In this document: positions 6,678 through 12,838 of the stretch, one piece after another
Layout: every line of letters starts with the position of its first letter
Numbering within the stretch: the stretch's first letter is position 1
Origin: Actinomycetales bacterium
GTDB taxonomy: Bacteria; Actinomycetota; Actinomycetes; Actinomycetales; JAHECE01
Assembly: GCA_024641895.1 (NCBI GenBank)
Contig: JAHECE010000050.1
Coordinates: 1-13,131, forward strand
DNA length: 13,131 nt
Direction of reading: 5' to 3'
Program-made: the position numbers and the translations under genes
Notes under the pieces: generated by a model
What the model was told of the DNA's origin: nothing
What the model saw: the letters and a program-made list of their open reading frames with translations, nothing else
Database searches by the model: none

Positions 6678-7889
6678 TCAGTCGAGTACCCGCAGCCGGA
6701 CGGTGTCAGGCAGCTCCTCGAGTGCCGCGATCGCCTCGTCGGGGAGTTCCGAGCCGATGTCGGTGACGACATAGCCGAGGTCGCCGTGGGTCGCGAGGAG
6801 CTGGCCCTCGATGTTCGCGCCGTGCTCCGCGAACGTCTGGTTCACGATCGCCAGCACGCCAGGGGTGTTGCGGTGCAGGTGGGCGATCCGGTGGGCGTGT
6901 TCGCTGCTCGGTTCGAGACTGAGGGTCGGCAGGTTCACGCTCAGGCCGGTTGTGCCGTGCGTCAGGTAGTCCCGGATCTTCGAGGCAACGAACTGGCCGA
7001 TGTTCTCCTGTGCCTCCTCGGTGGAGCCGCCGATGTGCGGCGTGAGGATGACGTTCGGGATGCCGCGAAGCTCGGAGTCGAAGGCATCACCCTGGCTCTT
7101 CGGCTCGTACGGAAACACATCGATGGCCGCCCCCGCGATGTGACCGGCGATGATCGCCTCACGGAGCGCGTGGTAGTCCACGAGGAACCCTCGTGAGAGG
7201 TTGAGGAAGATCGCCCCGGGCTTCATCTGGGCGAAGCGTTCCAGGTTCACGAGGCCTGCATTGCCTGCCCGACCGTCCACATGGAGGGAGACGACGTCGG
7301 CAGCCGCGAACAGCTCGTCGAGGGAGTCCGTCCGGCGGGCGTTGCCGAGAGCGAGCTTCTCTGCCGTGTCGTAGAAGATCACGGTCATACCCAGCGCCTC
7401 GGCCACGACCGAGAGCTGGCTACCGATGTTGCCGTAGCCGACGATGCCCAGCGTCCGGCCTCGGATCTCGTGAGAGCCGGCTGCCGACTTGTCCCAGGTG
7501 CCCGCGTGCAACGCCTTGTCGCGCTCGGTCAGGCGACGGGTGAGGGCGATGATCTCGCCGATCGCGAGCTCGACGACGGAGCGGGTGTTGGAGAACGGCG
7601 CGTTGAACGCGGCGACCCCGCGGTGGGCCGCGACGCCGAGGTCGATCTGGTTGGTCCCGATGCAGAACGCCCCGATGGTCAGGAGGTCAGGCGCGTTCGC
7701 CAAGACGCGATCCGTGACGTGCGTCTTCGAGCGGATCCCGAGAATCTGGACGCCGTCGAGGGCCTCGATCAGCTCGTCCTCGTCCAGCGCACCGTGGAGC
7801 TTGGTGACTTCGATCCCGGCCGACGTGAGGATCCGGGTGGCCAGGGGGTGGAGGTTCTCCAGGAGCAGGGCGCGCAACACACCCGTCAT
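6678..7889 (-). CDS. serA: D-3-phosphoglycerate dehydrogenase
   Basis: SerA oxidises 3-phosphoglycerate to 3-phosphohydroxypyruvate with NAD, the first step of serine synthesis. The 403 residues show a split substrate domain, the NAD motif GYGNIG (151-156) with Asp174, the catalytic set Arg233 (LSRG), Glu262 (DVFPYEP) and His285 (PHIGGST), and a C-terminal ACT domain (about 333-403, HRNTPGVL) that in E. coli binds serine for feedback inhibition. The length and the single ACT domain match the E. coli type; many actinobacteria instead carry a form of about 530 residues with an extra regulatory domain. The ATG at 7889 overlaps the helR stop by 4 bases (ATGA on this strand) and is preceded by GGTGGAG inside helR. 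Translation is probably coupled to helR. Confidence 0.96.
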   Translation of the reverse strand: MTGVLRALLLENLHPLATRILTSAGIEVTKLHGALDEDELIEALDGVQILGIRSKTHVTDRVLANAPDLLTIGAFCIGTNQIDLGVAAHRGVAAFNAPFSNTRSVVELAIGEIIALTRRLTERDKALHAGTWDKSAAGSHEIRGRTLGIVGYGNIGSQLSVVAEALGMTVIFYDTAEKLALGNARRTDSLDELFAAADVVSLHVDGRAGNAGLVNLERFAQMKPGAIFLNLSRGFLVDYHALREAIIAGHIAGAAIDVFPYEPKSQGDAFDSELRGIPNVILTPHIGGSTEEAQENIGQFVASKIRDYLTHGTTGLSVNLPTLSLEPSSEHAHRIAHLHRNTPGVLAIVNQTFAEHGANIEGQLLATHGDLGYVVTDIGSELPDEAIAALEELPDTVRLRVLD

Positions 7890-10216
7890 GCTCCACCAAG
7901 GGATGCTGACCGGCCAAACCGGTTCTGCGCCTCGGACAGGGCGCCGGGCAGCTTCCCGGCCGCCACGACGTGCAGACGGCGGGTGGCGCGCGTCATCGCG
8001 ACGTACAGGTCGCTGTGCCGCCCTCCTCGTCCGTCGTGCCCGCTGACGATCTCCGCGGGCTCGACAAGGACCACGACGTCGAACTCCAATCCCTTGCTGG
8101 CCAGGGGATCCAGGAGCGTCACCGCCGCCGAGAGGGGATCGCCCGGGCGACCACGGAGCGCCGCCGAGAGGCTTCCGTCGGTGGCAGCCGCCAGGCCCAG
8201 GGCATGCTCCAGGGAGTCGCGCCGGTTCGTGGCGCAGATCACGCCGAGACGTCCTCCTGCGAGCTCGGCCACCTCCGCGCTCACGGTTCGCACGGCCGCC
8301 GCGAGGAGAGCCTCGCCGTCGAAAGGTGCGGCGTCAGTCGCGTCCGGCGTCGAGACTCGCACGGAGTCAGGGAGGTCCCTGGCGGAGCGGACCGTGCTCG
8401 TCGTGTGCCCGGAGGCGTGGGCGACCTCGGTCGCGAGCTCCATCACCGACGTCGGCGTCCGGTAGTTGACGGTGAGCTCGCTGAGTCGCCAGGCGCCGCG
8501 CAGTGTCCGGTCGAGCGCCGCTCCCCACGACCCCGTCCCGCCGCGGGAAGCCTGCGCCAGATCGCCGACCACCGTCATCGAACGGGTGGGCACGCGGCGC
8601 AGCAGGGCCCGCCACGCCATGGGCGAGAGCTCCTGGGCCTCGTCGACGACCACGTGGCCATAGGTCCACGTGCGGTCCGCCGCCGCGCGCTCGGCTGTGG
8701 TCGTGGACGGCGCCGACTCGGCGAAGCGCGCGGCTAGCAGCTCGGCGCTGACCAAACCGCCACCGCCCCCGGTCGACGCCAGGGCCGTGCGGGCGTAGGC
8801 GATCTCGTCCTGCCGTCGCACGGTTTCCGCCTGTGCCTGGGCACGCTGGGCGGCGTCGTCCTCCCCGAGCAGTTCGGCGGCCTCGTCCAGGAGTGGGATG
8901 TCTGCCGGGGTCCACGGAGCGCCGCGCTCGCGGGCCAGGAGCGAGCGGTCTCCGGGCGACAGCTCGGGTGCGGCCTCCGCGAGGCGGTGGGGGCGAGAGT
9001 AGAGGTCCTCGATGAGTCCTTCGGGGGTCAGAGGCATCCAGGCGAGGTTGATGGCGACCCGGGCGTCGCGGGACGTCCTGATCTCCTCGGCGAGCTCGGC
9101 CAGGTCCTCTGCGGCCAGACTCCCGCCGATCGCGTCGGCGTACTGACGGGCGAGGCTGCCAAGGACGGACCGCACGAACGTCAGCCGGGCCTTGTTGTGC
9201 GCTCGGCTGGCTCGCCGTGCCTTCGACTGGGCCACCTCCACAGTTCTCGGCTCCAGGACCAGCACGTGCGAGCCCACTCGGAGCTCCTGGGGCTCGCCAG
9301 GCACGCGCTGCCGGGCGGCCACCGCGCGAGCGATGACGCGGGCCATCACCACCCGGCCCTTCAGCTCCGCCACCTGCTCGGGCTCGGTGGCGGTCGCTCG
9401 AATCCCCGGGATCAGGTCGCTGATCGTCGTGGCGACCACTCCGGTCTCGCCGAGGGACGGCAGCACCTGCTCGATGTAGCGCAGGAAGTCCCGACTCGGG
9501 CCGACCAGCAGGACGCCGGACCGTTCGAGCTTCGCGCGGTGGGCGTACAGCAGGAACGCGGCCCGGTGCAGCGCCACGGCGGTCTTCCCGGTGCCCGGCC
9601 CGCCCTGGACGACGAGCGTGCCGGCAAGGTCGGCCCGGATGATCGCATCCTGCTCCGCCTGGATCGTGGCGACGATGTCGCCCATCTTGCCGGTGCGCGG
9701 AGCGCCCAAGGCCGCGAGCAGAGCACCTTCACCGGACAAGGACGGCACGGCGTCCGCGTCGAGCTGCTCGACGTCGAGCACCTCGTCCTCGACCGACGTC
9801 ACCCGCCGTCCGCGCGTGACGAGGTGCCTTCGGCGGACGACGTCGCCATGGGTCGCGGCTGTGGCCTGATAGAAGGGCTGAGCGGCGGGGGCGCGCCAGT
9901 CGGTCAGCAGCAAGGCATGCTCGGAGTCCGACATGCCGATCCGGCCGATGTAGCGAGACTCCGTGTCCCGAAGGTAGAGGCGGCCGAAGACCAGGCGTTC
10001 CTCGACGGCGTTGAGCTGGGCGAGACGATCCTCGTACAGGGTGGCGAAGGCGTCGCGCTCCGAGCGGTTCTGCGGGGATCCGGACGGTCCGCTCCGCCGT
10101 ACCTCGGCGAGTCGCCGCGCGGTGAGCGCACGAAGCTCGTCGAGCCGGCCGTACACGACGTCGACGCGCTCCTGCTCCTCGCCGAGAAGCGGGTCACCGT
10201 GGGGGCGGTCGGTCAC
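7886..10216 (-). CDS. helR: HelR, RNA polymerase recycling ATPase (HelD family)
   Basis: HelD/HelR proteins are UvrD-like superfamily 1 ATPases that pry stalled RNA polymerase off nucleic acid; actinobacterial HelR also displaces bound rifamycin and gives tolerance. From the GTG at 10216 the product has 776 residues: an N-terminal helical arm (about 10-85), the family signature LLLTDWRAPAAQPFY (102-116), Walker A GGPGTGKT (205-212), an inserted domain with WTPADIPLLDEAAELLG (435-451) typical of actinobacterial members, DEAQ (525-528) and late motifs VNYRT and YVAMTRATRRLHVV. I prefer GTG 10216 because AGAGGA lies about eight bases upstream and the best -10 box would start transcription downstream of the alternative ATG at 10333. 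The longer form would be 815 residues with a disordered extension. Ordinary UvrD/Rep helicases lack the DWR-P signature. Confidence 0.88.
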   Translation of the reverse strand: MTDRPHGDPLLGEEQERVDVVYGRLDELRALTARRLAEVRRSGPSGSPQNRSERDAFATLYEDRLAQLNAVEERLVFGRLYLRDTESRYIGRIGMSDSEHALLLTDWRAPAAQPFYQATAATHGDVVRRRHLVTRGRRVTSVEDEVLDVEQLDADAVPSLSGEGALLAALGAPRTGKMGDIVATIQAEQDAIIRADLAGTLVVQGGPGTGKTAVALHRAAFLLYAHRAKLERSGVLLVGPSRDFLRYIEQVLPSLGETGVVATTISDLIPGIRATATEPEQVAELKGRVVMARVIARAVAARQRVPGEPQELRVGSHVLVLEPRTVEVAQSKARRASRAHNKARLTFVRSVLGSLARQYADAIGGSLAAEDLAELAEEIRTSRDARVAINLAWMPLTPEGLIEDLYSRPHRLAEAAPELSPGDRSLLARERGAPWTPADIPLLDEAAELLGEDDAAQRAQAQAETVRRQDEIAYARTALASTGGGGGLVSAELLAARFAESAPSTTTAERAAADRTWTYGHVVVDEAQELSPMAWRALLRRVPTRSMTVVGDLAQASRGGTGSWGAALDRTLRGAWRLSELTVNYRTPTSVMELATEVAHASGHTTSTVRSARDLPDSVRVSTPDATDAAPFDGEALLAAAVRTVSAEVAELAGGRLGVICATNRRDSLEHALGLAAATDGSLSAALRGRPGDPLSAAVTLLDPLASKGLEFDVVVLVEPAEIVSGHDGRGGRHSDLYVAMTRATRRLHVVAAGKLPGALSEAQNRFGRSASLGGA

Positions 10217-10322
10217 TGAGCTCGTCCTCTCCTCGCCCGGGCGCGCAGGCGCCGGACGGTCCTCGACGACGTCGGGTCGCGTGGGTACCGAGGTCCTGGA
10301 CCGTTCTCGGGCACCGTCGTCA

Positions 10323-10368
10323 CGAATGGCCATCCATTATCCGCCCCGCCGGCGTCCGGGGCCATTCG
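10323..10368. promoter_or_regulatory. 9-bp inverted repeat bracketing a helR -10 box
   Basis: CGAATGGCC (10323-10331) and GGCCATTCG (10360-10368) are exact reverse complements 28 bases apart. Between them, on the minus strand, is GATAAT (10341-10336), one base from TATAAT, pointing at helR; its -35 is weak. The arms lie at the expected start site and -35 region. This could be an operator or a looping site. helR genes elsewhere are controlled through a rifamycin-associated element, also an inverted repeat, but I cannot confirm identity. Confidence 0.45.
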
Positions 10369-10495
10369 CCCGCCGGGGACCGGGTGCACCAGGTCGGGCG
10401 GGCGACCCTGGGCGGACACGCCCGGGACTGAGCCCCTGGAATGGCAGGCACGCGTCGTTCGTTGTCCCCCATGTATCCCCCCGGTGAGGAGGCCC

Positions 10496-11437
10496 ATGTT
10501 GCGTACCCCCGACGAGCTCTACCGACTTGAGACCAACGCTCAGGCAGGCGAGGTCGTGCCCGTGCTCGTCCACACCCTGCAGGGCATGATGGACGCCGGT
10601 CACGCAGGCGCGCTCGTCGCGAGCCACCTGCTGAGCAGCCTGCCGTCCGAGCGGCTCGCCACCTTCGACGCCGACCAGCTCATCGACTACCGCAGCCGAC
10701 GGCCGACCATGACGTTCGAGTCGACAGGCTGGGTCGGGTACGACGCGCCCGAGATCGTCGTCGACCTCATGAGGGACACCGCCGGTGCCCCCTTCCTGCT
10801 GCTGCACGGCGCGGAACCGGACCTCCAGTGGGAGCGGTTCACCCAGGCGGTCGTCGAGATCGTGCAGAAGTTCGGAGTCCGGACCACGATCGGCGTCCAC
10901 GGCATCCCGATGGGCGTCCCCCACACCCGGCCCACCACGGTCACGGCCCACGCCACGCGTCCGGACCTCGTCGCCGGCCACCCAGCGGTGTTCGGAACGA
11001 TCCAGGTCCCGGGCAGTGCGGGCGCGCATCTCGAGTTCAGGCTGGGCCAGCAGGGTCATGACGCGCTGGGTTTCGCGGCCAACGTGCCCCACTACCTGAC
11101 ACAGACCGACTACCCGCAGGCCGCCGCGGAGCTCATCCGGCAGGTCGGCAGGCGGGCCGGACTCACGATCCCGGTGGGAGAGCTGGACGCGGCGGCGCAC
11201 GAGGTGACCGCTGCGATCGACCGCCAGGTGGCACAGTCCGAGGAGATCGGCGCGGTCGTCGAGGCGCTTGAGCAGCAGTTCGACGCCTTCGTGGGCTCGG
11301 ACGGCCGGTCGGGCCTTCTCGCCGAACCGACCCAGATCCCGACGGCCGACGAGATCGGCGCCGAGTTCGAGGCGTTCCTCGCGGAGCGCGCTCGCGGTGA
11401 CGGCTCGGAGCCTGACGAGGGTGCTCCGAGTCTTTAG
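10496..11437 (+). CDS. PAC2-family protein
   Basis: The 313-residue product belongs to the PAC2 (proteasome assembly chaperone 2-like) family common in actinobacteria, whose cellular role is not established. Recognisable parts are the N-terminal stretch ending in MMDAGHAGALVASHLL, the DADQLIDYRSRRPTMTF segment, FLLLHGAEPDLQWERF, the GVHGIPMGVPHTRPTTVTAHA strand-loop, and AANVPHYLTQTDYPQAA. The C-terminal 100 residues are charged and helical (EEIGAVVEALEQQFDAFV). No signal peptide or membrane segment is seen. AGGAGG (10487-10492) precedes the ATG by only three bases, so the TTG at 10499 or GTG at 10484 remain possible starts. It diverges from helR and ends inside its own terminator. A proteasome link is not shown by this window. 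Confidence 0.88.
   Translation: MLRTPDELYRLETNAQAGEVVPVLVHTLQGMMDAGHAGALVASHLLSSLPSERLATFDADQLIDYRSRRPTMTFESTGWVGYDAPEIVVDLMRDTAGAPFLLLHGAEPDLQWERFTQAVVEIVQKFGVRTTIGVHGIPMGVPHTRPTTVTAHATRPDLVAGHPAVFGTIQVPGSAGAHLEFRLGQQGHDALGFAANVPHYLTQTDYPQAAAELIRQVGRRAGLTIPVGELDAAAHEVTAAIDRQVAQSEEIGAVVEALEQQFDAFVGSDGRSGLLAEPTQIPTADEIGAEFEAFLAERARGDGSEPDEGAPSL
11404..11437 (+). terminator. Intrinsic terminator overlapping the end of the PAC2 gene
   Basis: CTCGGAGC (11404-11411) and GCTCCGAG (11423-11430) are perfect reverse complements with an 11-base loop, followed by TCTTT. The hairpin lies inside the last codons and the TAG stop (11435-11437) falls at the end of the T-rich tail. This is the most canonical intrinsic terminator in the window. 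Confidence 0.7.
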
Positions 11438-11669
11438 CGGCGAGCGTTGCTGGCGGTCGACCCCACCGACGTGTCAAACTGTGCCGCGTTGCAGTGGCAT
11501 TTCTCTTACGTGTGACCCGGATCCGCCTCACAAGGGCGAGTCCACGGGCAGGCGGTGCGAGCTCTAGGGTGCGCACCACCGGTTCGCGCAGGACGTGGGA
11601 CGAGGCATTGCGGCACGATCGGGGCCGGCACGGGGTCGGCCCCACACGTCCCCGGAAGGACATCAGTAC
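11438..11669 (+). promoter_or_regulatory. 232-base gap with candidate cspA promoter and long leader
   Basis: No gene is supported here. TAGGGT at 11565-11570 is a plausible -10 with a weak TCCACG 18 bases before it, which would give a leader of about 90 bases. Long leaders are common for cold-shock genes and often act as RNA thermometers, but I cannot assign a fold. The stretch around 11485-11515 is clearly less GC-rich than its surroundings and could hold another promoter. Confidence 0.35.
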
Positions 11670-11873
11670 ATGGCACAGGGAACCGTCAAGTGGTTCAACG
11701 CTGAGAAGGGCTACGGGTTCATCGCCCAGGACGGCGGCGGCGCCGACGTCTTCGTCCACTACTCCGCGATCCAGTCGGACGGCTATCGGTCGCTCGAAGA
11801 GGCCCAGCGGGTCGAGTTCGAGATCACGCAGGGCCCGAAGGGTCCCCAGGCGGAGAGCGTCCGGCCTGCCTGA
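11670..11873 (+). CDS. Cold-shock protein (CspA family)
   Basis: The 67-residue product is a single cold-shock domain, a small beta-barrel that binds single-stranded RNA/DNA and melts RNA structure. It begins MAQGTVKWFNAEKGYGFI and contains RNP1 (KGYGFI) and RNP2 (VFVHY), with the conserved aromatic residues Trp8, Phe9, Tyr15 and Phe17 in place. The length is normal for the family. The ATG at 11670 follows GGAAGGA (11654-11660) by nine bases; in-frame codons further upstream would add 25 unrelated residues. It is probably a single-gene unit with a long leader and ends 15 bases before a hairpin shared with the convergent methyltransferase gene. Whether it is truly cold-inducible cannot be told, since many actinobacterial paralogues are constitutive. 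Confidence 0.96.
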   Translation: MAQGTVKWFNAEKGYGFIAQDGGGADVFVHYSAIQSDGYRSLEEAQRVEFEITQGPKGPQAESVRPA

Positions 11874-11888
11874 CACACGTCTTCGTCG

Positions 11889-11924
11889 CGAAGGGCCCGC
11901 CCCCGTCAGGGGACGGGCCCTTCG
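11889..11924. terminator. Shared hairpin between cspA-type gene and methyltransferase gene
   Basis: CGAAGGGCCCG (11889-11899) and CGGGCCCTTCG (11914-11924) are perfect reverse complements; CCCC and GGGG extend the stem inward past one bulged A. The loop carries the TGA stop codon of the minus-strand gene (11906-11908), so the final residues GPVP of that protein are encoded in the stem. It can act on both convergent transcripts. Confidence 0.8.
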
Positions 11925-12754
11925 TCGTCTCCCGGCGCCGGTGGTACGCCCGGCGCGTCGCGGAACGGACGTGCCGACCCACGGAAGCGCTCCACGTCGT
12001 CGTCCGCCACGAGCGTGACGGGAAGCGGCAGGCTCAGCAGGGCCCTCGCGAGGCGGGCCAGCGGGAGTGGCGCGTGCGAGCCGACCAGGACGACGTTGCC
12101 GTAGCGGCGGCCGCGCAGGATGGCGGGCTCGGTGATGACGGCGGTGTGGGCGAAGACCCGTGCCAGGGTGGCCGCTTCGCGGCGGGTCACGAGGAGAGGC
12201 GGGGAGTCGGCGCAGTTCGCCAGGTAGACGCCGCCCGGTGCCAGGGCGCGGGAGACGGCCGCCGTGAACTCGACTGTCCGAAGGTGGCCGGGCACGTCGT
12301 GGCCGGCGAACGCGTCCCGAACCACGACGTCGCTGGACGCGGGGCGAACCTGCTCGATGACGGCCCTGGCGTCGGCTGTCCGGATCCGAAGCCGTGGCGA
12401 GCGCGGCAGGTCGAACCACGCGCGGGCGTACTCCGCGAGCGCGGCGTCGATCTCCACGGCGATCTGACGTGATCCGGGTCGCGTCGCGTCCATGGAGCGT
12501 GGCAGGGCGCACGCCGCGGCGCCGAGGTGGACCGCTCGCACCGGCGCCGGCGGCGGAACGACGTGATCGAGGACCGCGGCCATCTGCTGCATGTACTCGA
12601 ATTCGAGCCGTCCGGGGTCCGCGAGGTCGAGGTATGAGCTCTCCGTGCCGTTCACCAGGACCATGACACCGTCGGGGTCGTCGGGCGACCAGCGGAGCTC
12701 GACGGTGCCCGTGTCGATCGGGACGGGTCCGGCGGGCAGCTCGCGGCGTCGCAC
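11906..12754 (-). CDS. Spermidine-synthase-like / class I methyltransferase-fold protein
   Basis: The 282-residue product has a Rossmann fold related to spermidine synthases and SAM methyltransferases. An N-terminal beta region (1-55, VNGTESSYLDLADPGRLEFEY) matches the small lid region of the family. Motif I is VHLGAAACALPR (75-86), the acidic cofactor residue is Glu101 (VEIDAALAEYAR), and VVVRDAFAG (143-151) carries an Asp at the place of the catalytic Asp of aminopropyltransferases. The usual polyamine loop DSTDP is absent, so aminopropyl transfer is doubtful and the substrate is unknown. Such proteins are common in actinobacteria and are often labelled fused MFS/spermidine synthase, but no membrane domain is present here. 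GTG 12754 is chosen because a -10 box lies six bases before it; frames further upstream cross the SOS promoter region. Confidence 0.85.
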   Translation of the reverse strand: MRRRELPAGPVPIDTGTVELRWSPDDPDGVMVLVNGTESSYLDLADPGRLEFEYMQQMAAVLDHVVPPPAPVRAVHLGAAACALPRSMDATRPGSRQIAVEIDAALAEYARAWFDLPRSPRLRIRTADARAVIEQVRPASSDVVVRDAFAGHDVPGHLRTVEFTAAVSRALAPGGVYLANCADSPPLLVTRREAATLARVFAHTAVITEPAILRGRRYGNVVLVGSHAPLPLARLARALLSLPLPVTLVADDDVERFRGSARPFRDAPGVPPAPGDDEGPVP

Positions 12755-12766
12755 GGTCCCACGGTA
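12755..12766 (-). promoter_or_regulatory. Putative leaderless promoter of the methyltransferase-like gene
   Basis: On the minus strand TACCGT (12766-12761) is followed by six bases and then the GTG at 12754. This is the same TANNNT-N6-start layout seen at 1103 and 3438. No Shine-Dalgarno sequence precedes the GTG. No clear -35 is present. Confidence 0.5.
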
Positions 12767-12789
12767 GCTGGCGACTGCGGCGTGGGGCC

Positions 12790-12819
12790 TTGACGTGGTT
12801 CGAACGCGTGTTCGATACT
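12790..12819 (+). promoter_or_regulatory. SOS-controlled promoter of the right-edge gene
   Basis: TTGACG (12790-12795) and GATACT (12814-12819) are 18 bases apart, a strong housekeeping promoter. The predicted start is near 12826, giving a very short leader that still contains GGAGG. The SOS box fills most of the spacer, the classical arrangement for tight LexA repression. Confidence 0.8.
12801..12814. promoter_or_regulatory. SOS box (LexA operator), perfect
   Basis: CGAAC-GCGT-GTTCG matches the consensus CGAAC-N4-GTTCG at every defined base. It is embedded between the -35 and -10 of the rightward promoter. It also lies 47 bases upstream of the divergent methyltransferase start, but outside that gene's proposed -10. 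Confidence 0.9.
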
Positions 12820-12838
12820 GCGCCTGGAGGTGATGGGC

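Noticed and set aside
6825..6838. GAAC/GTTC half sites resembling an SOS box inside serA
   Set aside because: The spacing between the GAAC and GTTC arms is five bases, not four, and the site is internal to a coding region with no promoter.
8987..10219. 410-codon plus-strand open frame antisense to helR
   Set aside because: No recognisable domain or ribosome site; shadow of the conserved helR frame.
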